Origin: Methylosinus sp. PW1
GTDB lineage: Bacteria; Pseudomonadota; Alphaproteobacteria; Rhizobiales; Beijerinckiaceae
Assembly: GCF_000745215.1 (NCBI RefSeq)
Contig: NZ_JQNK01000010.1
Span: forward strand, 95,564-159,563
DNA length: 64,000 nt
Reading direction: 5' to 3'
The notes beneath the pieces are model-generated. The model searched no databases. It worked only from the letters and a program-made list of their open reading frames with translations, and had not been told where the DNA came from. The stretch's first letter is position 1, and the number at the start of each line of letters is the position of its first letter. A program made the position numbers and the translations under genes. Below are positions 59,719 to 64,000 of this stretch, piece by piece.

Positions 59719-60447
59719 TCAGGCGCGGTTCTTGAAGCGCCAGCTTTCGTTGCCGGTCTCGACGATGTCGCAATGGTGGGTGAGGCGATCGAGCAGCGCG
59801 CTGGTCATTTTCGCGTCGCCGAACACGCTCGGCCATTCGCCGAATGCGAGATTGGTAGTGATGATGATAGAGGTGCGTTCGTAGAGCCGGCTGATCAGAT
59901 GGAAGAGCAATTGTCCGCCAGATTGCGCGAAGGGCAAGTAGCCGAGCTCGTCGAGTATGATGAAGTCCATTCTCGTGAGATATTCCGCGAAGCGTCCCTG
60001 ACGACCTCCTCGCGCTTCGGTCTCGAGCCTGGTGACGAGTTCGACGGTGTTGAAGAAGCGGCCGCGTTTTCCAGCGCGAATGCAATTTCTTGCAATCGCT
60101 ATCGAAAGATGGCTCTTCCCCGTACCGGTTCCACCGACGAAAACACAATTACGTTGTTGGTCGAGGAAGCCGCCGTTCGAGAGATCGCGCACCAACCCTT
60201 CATTGATCGGCGTACCGTTGAACTGGAAGCCGTCGAAGTCCTTCGCCAGCGGCAATTTGGCGATCGTCATCTGATATTTGATGGAGCGCGCGTGCTTTTC
60301 GGCGATTTCCGCCTCGAGAAGATCGCCGACGATGCGTGGCGGCTCATGCTGCCTCTTTATGCCACTCGACATCACCTCGTCATAGGCGTTCCTCATGCCG
60401 AAGAGCTTGAGCTCTCCCATGAGATCGAAGAGCTTGGTGCGTTCCAT
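59719..60447 (-). CDS. istB: IS21 transposition helper ATPase IstB
   Basis: The 242-residue AAA+ protein has Walker A in [20 protein letters not shown] and Walker B in [20 protein letters not shown], with sensor 1 in [20 protein letters not shown] and a C-terminal helix region [15 protein letters not shown]. It assists the transposase in choosing and activating target DNA. The start codon shares a base with the istA stop (TGATG). The sequence looks intact. Confidence 0.95.
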   Translation of the reverse strand: MERTKLFDLMGELKLFGMRNAYDEVMSSGIKRQHEPPRIVGDLLEAEIAEKHARSIKYQMTIAKLPLAKDFDGFQFNGTPINEGLVRDLSNGGFLDQQRNCVFVGGTGTGKSHLSIAIARNCIRAGKRGRFFNTVELVTRLETEARGGRQGRFAEYLTRMDFIILDELGYLPFAQSGGQLLFHLISRLYERTSIIITTNLAFGEWPSVFGDAKMTSALLDRLTHHCDIVETGNESWRFKNRA

Positions 60448-61946
60448 CAGCCTGTTCTCCTCAATTGATCATAGCGGGCGCAGTCGGCGAGCGGCATGTG
60501 CAGCAGCATCAACGACTCGGGCGTCGGGATCGTCGGCGGGGGCGGCGGCTCGCGCCGGCGGGCGAGAATGTTGAGAATGACGTCGGCGGAATGGACGCCT
60601 TGGCCGAGCGCCTCCGCGCAGGCGGCTTCCACCGCGGTCAATCCGTCCTCGACGACGGCGGCCAGAACCTTGACCATCTGTCGATCGCCATCATTGCTGC
60701 CGGCGAGCTTGCGCCGCACGCGCTCGATCGCTCCCGGCAACACCCAGTCCTTGAACGGCGCGCCGTTCCGTAGCGCGCCGGGCTTGCGCGCGAGAACTGG
60801 CACATAATGCCAGGGATCGAAGATCGTCGCGCCGCGCCCGAAGGCCCGAGCATGTTCGGCGACCACCCGCCCTTTTTGGCGGAAGACGATGCGGTCGGCG
60901 TAGGCGTGGATCTCGACCGGGGCGCCGACGGCGCTCGCATTGACCGAGTATTTATTGTTGTCGAAGCGCACGAGGCAAGTCTTCGACACCGACGCGGTCA
61001 GCTCGTGGAATCCGTCGAACCGCCCGCGCAGCGGAACGAGCTTCGGGCGCTCTTCTTCGAATGCCTCCCAGACCGTCTTGTCCGCGATTTCCGGATGCGG
61101 ATGAGCCTTGGCGTAGGTGACGCATTTATCGAGAAGCCAGGCGTTCATATCGTCGTAGGTCTTGAACCGCAGGCGCGGCGTGAAGAACCGCTCCCGCGCC
61201 AGGCCGACTTGATTTTCGACCTGGCCTTTCTCCCAGCCGGACGCTGGCGTGCAGGCGACCGGCTCGACGAGATGATGGCTGCACATTTGCGCGAAGCGAC
61301 GATTGAACTTGCGCTCCTTGCCGACGAAGATCGTCTCCACCGCCGTCTTCATATTGTCGTAGATGCCGCGCGTGCAGGCGCCCCTGAAGAAGGTAAAGGC
61401 GCGATCATGCGCGTCGAAAACCATCTCCTGCGTCTCACGCGGATAGGCGCGAACGAAAGGCATGCGGCTGTGGCACAGACGCATGTGCGCCACCTTCACG
61501 GTCGTCGTCACGCCGTCGAGCACAACGATCTCGTGGCTCCAGTCGAACTGGTAGGCTTCGCCCGGCTCGAAGCTCAACGGCACATAGGCGGCCGCCGTCG
61601 CCGCGCCTTGCTCGCTGCGCCATTTGCGCGAGTAGCGACGCACAGCGTCATAGCCGCCCGCGTAGCCCAGGCCGCTCAGATCTTCGAAAATACGGATCAG
61701 GGTTAGCCGCTCGCGCGGCGCCTTCTTCTCGTTCTCCGCGAGAACCTCATCGAGCTTGTCCGACCAAGGCCCGAGCTTGGGAAACGGCTGATTGTCGCGC
61801 TCGTAAGCGAAGGACGTTGCCTCCGACCGCAGCGCCTTGCGGACCGTGTTCCGTGAAATGCCCAGATCGCGAGCGATCTCCTTGATCGTCTTGCCCTTGA
61901 CGAAATGTTCGCGACGGATTCGTCCGATCGTCTCCACAATCAACAT
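60447..61946 (-). CDS. istA: IS21 transposase IstA
   Basis: The 499-residue DDE transposase starts with a helix-turn-helix ([20 protein letters not shown] then TVRKALRSE), and has the RNase H-like core with D in [17 protein letters not shown] in [15 protein letters not shown] and E in [22 protein letters not shown]-terminal beta domain ([20 protein letters not shown]) and a helical part that contacts IstB follow. All catalytic residues are in place, so the element may still be active. Confidence 0.95.
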   Translation of the reverse strand: MLIVETIGRIRREHFVKGKTIKEIARDLGISRNTVRKALRSEATSFAYERDNQPFPKLGPWSDKLDEVLAENEKKAPRERLTLIRIFEDLSGLGYAGGYDAVRRYSRKWRSEQGAATAAAYVPLSFEPGEAYQFDWSHEIVVLDGVTTTVKVAHMRLCHSRMPFVRAYPRETQEMVFDAHDRAFTFFRGACTRGIYDNMKTAVETIFVGKERKFNRRFAQMCSHHLVEPVACTPASGWEKGQVENQVGLARERFFTPRLRFKTYDDMNAWLLDKCVTYAKAHPHPEIADKTVWEAFEEERPKLVPLRGRFDGFHELTASVSKTCLVRFDNNKYSVNASAVGAPVEIHAYADRIVFRQKGRVVAEHARAFGRGATIFDPWHYVPVLARKPGALRNGAPFKDWVLPGAIERVRRKLAGSNDGDRQMVKVLAAVVEDGLTAVEAACAEALGQGVHSADVILNILARRREPPPPPTIPTPESLMLLHMPLADCARYDQLRRTG

Positions 61947-62063
61947 CCCCCACCACCCGCCGTTTCAACCAAAACGGGCGGACTGTCCGGACTTCACCAG
62001 AGGGGGTCAATTTTCAACGCCGATTCCCCTCGTATGGGGGTCAAACTTGCACGCCGAATAACA

Positions 62064-62343
62064 TCTTCTGCTCTCCGAACTGGGCGATCCCTTCGCCGCT
62101 GCCCTGGCGGCGCAGGACGGATCTGGTGCGGGCGCCTGGAGCACAGGCAGCGACGACGCACCGATCCTCGAAGAGATGGTTCGTGCCTTCTGCCGAGGTG
62201 GCGACCAGCTTCACGCGATCGAGCGCCTCATCACCCGTATGGAGGCGACCGGTGGCGGCGAAGCCGATCCTATTCCGGCAGAGTTCCGCGCGCTCTGGGA
62301 CACTTTTCGGATCGCCCTTGCGACCGGGGGAGCGAGCTCATGA
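62064..62343 (+). pseudogene. C-terminal remnant of the gene before the helicase, cut by IS21
   Basis: Directly after the IS end an open frame reads LLLSELGDPFAAALAAQDGS, WSTGSDDAPILEEMVRAFCR, then QLHAIERLITRMEATGGGEA and a final LWDTFRIALATGGASS ending with TGA at 62341-62343. It has no start of its own and is translationally coupled to the helicase (ATGA). It looks like the helical end of a larger protein. In defence modules the gene in this position is often a phospholipase-D-like nuclease, but nothing in the remaining 93 residues proves that. Confidence 0.6.
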
Positions 62344-64000
62344 CCGATGAACGGTTTCGCGCCGAGACGCCACTTGCGCCCCTCAAGGTCTTCCAGCGGC
62401 GCACCGTCGATTACGTCTTCGACCGCCTCTATGGCCAGGACAACCCCGTCCGCCAGTTTCTGGTCGCCGACGAAGTCGGCCTCGGCAAAACGATGGTTGC
62501 GCGCGGGGTGATCGCCCGCATGATCGAGCATCTGTGGGACACGACCAAACGGATCGACATCCTCTACATCTGCTCGAACCAAGCGATCGCCGCGCAGAAC
62601 CTCAACCGGCTGAATGTACTTGGACGGCGCGAATTGACTCTGCCGACCCGTATGACCCTGGTTCCCCTGCAACTGCGCGGCCAGGCGGGCCTGGACGCCA
62701 ACAAGGTCAACTTCATCAGCCTGACGCCTGGCACCACCTTCGATCTGCGCTCCGCGACGGGCGTGACGCAGGAACGCGCCTTGCTGTTCCATCTCCTGCG
62801 CGACCTCGTTACGCGCCCGCGCGGCCTGCACAACCTGTTGCAGGTCACGGCCGGCGTCGAGGGTTGGAACCGCGCTGTGGACAACCTCACCCTCGAAGGC
62901 GTCGACAAGCGCATCATCGAGCGTTTCCGCCGCGACGTGCAGGCGGATCGCGACCTCTTCGAGGAACTCGAACGGATTTGCGAACTCTTCCCGCGCCGCC
63001 GGGACACCTATCCCGCAGAAATGACACAGCCCCGCAACAGCCTGGTCGCCCGTCTCCGCGCCAAGCTGGTCCCACGCCTGCGTGGATGCGCTGCAACCCG
63101 ACCTCATTCATCATGGACGAGTTCCAGCGGTTTCGGGATCTGCTGCATGGCGACAGCGACGCGGCGATCCTCGCGCGCGAGCTGTTCGACTACTCGGGGA
63201 GGGCGACGGGCACGCCGCCCGCACCTTGCTGCTTTCCGCCACACCCTACCGGATGCTCACGCTCGCCGGCGACGAGGCCCGACGAAGGCGACCACTATCA
63301 GGACTTCCTTGAGACCCTGAGTTTCCTCTACGGCCGGGAAAAGGGGCCGGAGGTGGCAGCCACGCTGGCGCGTGAAATGCGCGCCTTCCGCGGCCTCCTG
63401 CATGCCCTGCCACAGTCACATGCCTCAGCGGTCGAAACCCCGCCAGACCATCGAGCGGCGCCTGCGCCGTGTGATCGCCCGAACCGAGCGGGTCGCATCC
63501 ACAGTCGAGCGCGACTCCATGATGAGCGAGCCTCCCATCACGGTCTCGATCGCGCCCGCCGACCTCGCGCAGGCATCCGCCGTTTCTCAGGTGGCGCGCA
63601 CGCTTGATGCGCCGGAGATCATCGAATACTGGAAGTCTTCGCCCTATCTGCTCAATTTCATGCGCCACTACAGCCTGAAGCGGCTGCTGGAAGACCAGAT
63701 CGACGCGCCTTCGGCCGTGCTCCGCACCGCAATCCAGGCGGCTCGACCGGCCATGCTCGATCACGACGCCATCGACGCCTATGCGCCGCTGGACCCGGCC
63801 AACGGTCGCATGCGCGCGATCATGGACGACATCTTCGGCCAGCATCTGGAACAGAACCTCTGGATACCCGCCGCCATGCCCTATTACGGCGAGGCGCGAG
63901 CCGGGCGCCGCTGACCAAGGCGCTGATATTTTCGTCCTGGTCCATGGTGCCCGATGCGATCGCAGCCCTGCTGTCCTACGAAGCCGAACGGCGCATGGGC
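62340..64000 (+). pseudogene. DEAD/DEAH-box (SNF2-like) helicase with multiple frameshifts, runs off the window
   Basis: From ATG 62340 the first 240 or so residues are intact: APLKVFQRRTVDYVFDRLYG, then the Walker A phrase VADEVGLGKTMVARGVIARM and LYICSNQAIAAQNLNRLNVL. From about 63080 the homology hops between frames: VDALQPDLI (frame 1), IMDEFQRFRDLLHGDSDAAI (frame 2, the DEAD-type Walker B), then TLLLSATPYRMLTLAGDE (frame 1). It continues with HYQDFLETLSFLYGREKGPE (frame 2), RQTIERRLRRVIARTERVAS (frame 3) and finally TKALIFSSWSMVPDAIAALL near 63915-63975. At least five shifts are needed. The gene is dead or the sequence has indel errors. It would act on DNA as part of a defence-type cargo pair. 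Confidence 0.75.

Larger units (their letters stand above)
59567..62063. mobile_element. IS21-family insertion sequence (about 2.5 kb)
   Basis: The element contains istA and istB on the minus strand and is bounded by imperfect inverted ends of the TG...CA type. The left end starts TGTCAATCGGCATCGAAAAT and the right end, read inward, starts TGTTATTCGGCGTGCAAGTT. Both continue into a shared block (TTGACCCCC), which is repeated a second time further in (GGCGTTCAAAATTGACCCCC at the left and GGCGTTGAAAATTGACCCCC at the right), as is typical of IS21 multiple transposase sites. The flanks (GACTCCCT and TCTTCTGC) do not form a target duplication and belong to different broken genes. Confidence 0.88.

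Overview
The window is high-GC (about 65-70 percent) and densely coded, with many ATGA and TGATG stop/start overlaps. Its gene families are typical of Alphaproteobacteria (Hyphomicrobiales): a gene-transfer-agent (GTA) type head-tail cluster, a DUF1214/DUF1254 pair, a YcgN-family protein and MoxR/VWA genes. A dispersed palindromic repeat built on GCGAGCCTGAAGGCTCGC recurs through the window. This suggests a member of the Methylocystaceae or a neighbouring family, but the genus is a guess because no 16S rRNA gene or methane/methanol oxidation structural gene is present.

Layout. 1-7754: end of a Pls/PosA-like gene, an antitoxin-toxin-DinB operon, aroC, an exported histone-deacetylase-like amidohydrolase, a DUF2233 glycosidase, a frameshifted acetyltransferase and a basic amino-acid decarboxylase. 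7755-13922: remnant of a luciferase-like monooxygenase and a three-gene signalling operon (globin-coupled hybrid kinase, CheR, REC-HK-REC). 14281-20582: seven-gene MoxR/DUF58/VWA/TPR/BatD operon with overlapping ends. 20601-28278: cupredoxin, DUF1345, polyprenyl synthase, old yellow enzyme, His/Met-rich protein, DUF1254/DUF1214 pair, PBP1A and YcgN. 28279-29298: a REP-associated tyrosine transposase with its REP repeats.

29299-47765: a nearly complete GTA/prophage morphogenesis cluster, from the terminases through portal, protease, capsid, tail and hub to an endolysin and a holin-like protein. The most notable feature lies here. The portal gene carries a C-terminal extension made of a phage-type linker and an RNase A-like (CdiA-CT type) toxin domain. 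It is followed by a small acidic putative immunity gene and then by a 318-base second copy of the middle of the portal gene. This looks like a polymorphic-toxin cassette captured by a GTA portal.

47825-57040: a PepSY/OmpR-family regulator/kinase operon behind 11-bp direct repeats, a lipoprotein, an acyl-CoA dehydrogenase-like gene, tRNA-Leu(TAA), a large membrane protein, gpt, a CinA-like protein, map and a radC cut at its HNHP motif. 57041-64000: the left part of an integrated element inserted in radC, with a tyrosine integrase, a Lit-like metallopeptidase and a truncated thermonuclease-like gene. An IS21-family element with flanking deletion follows, then a two-gene helicase module whose helicase has many frameshifts and runs off the window.
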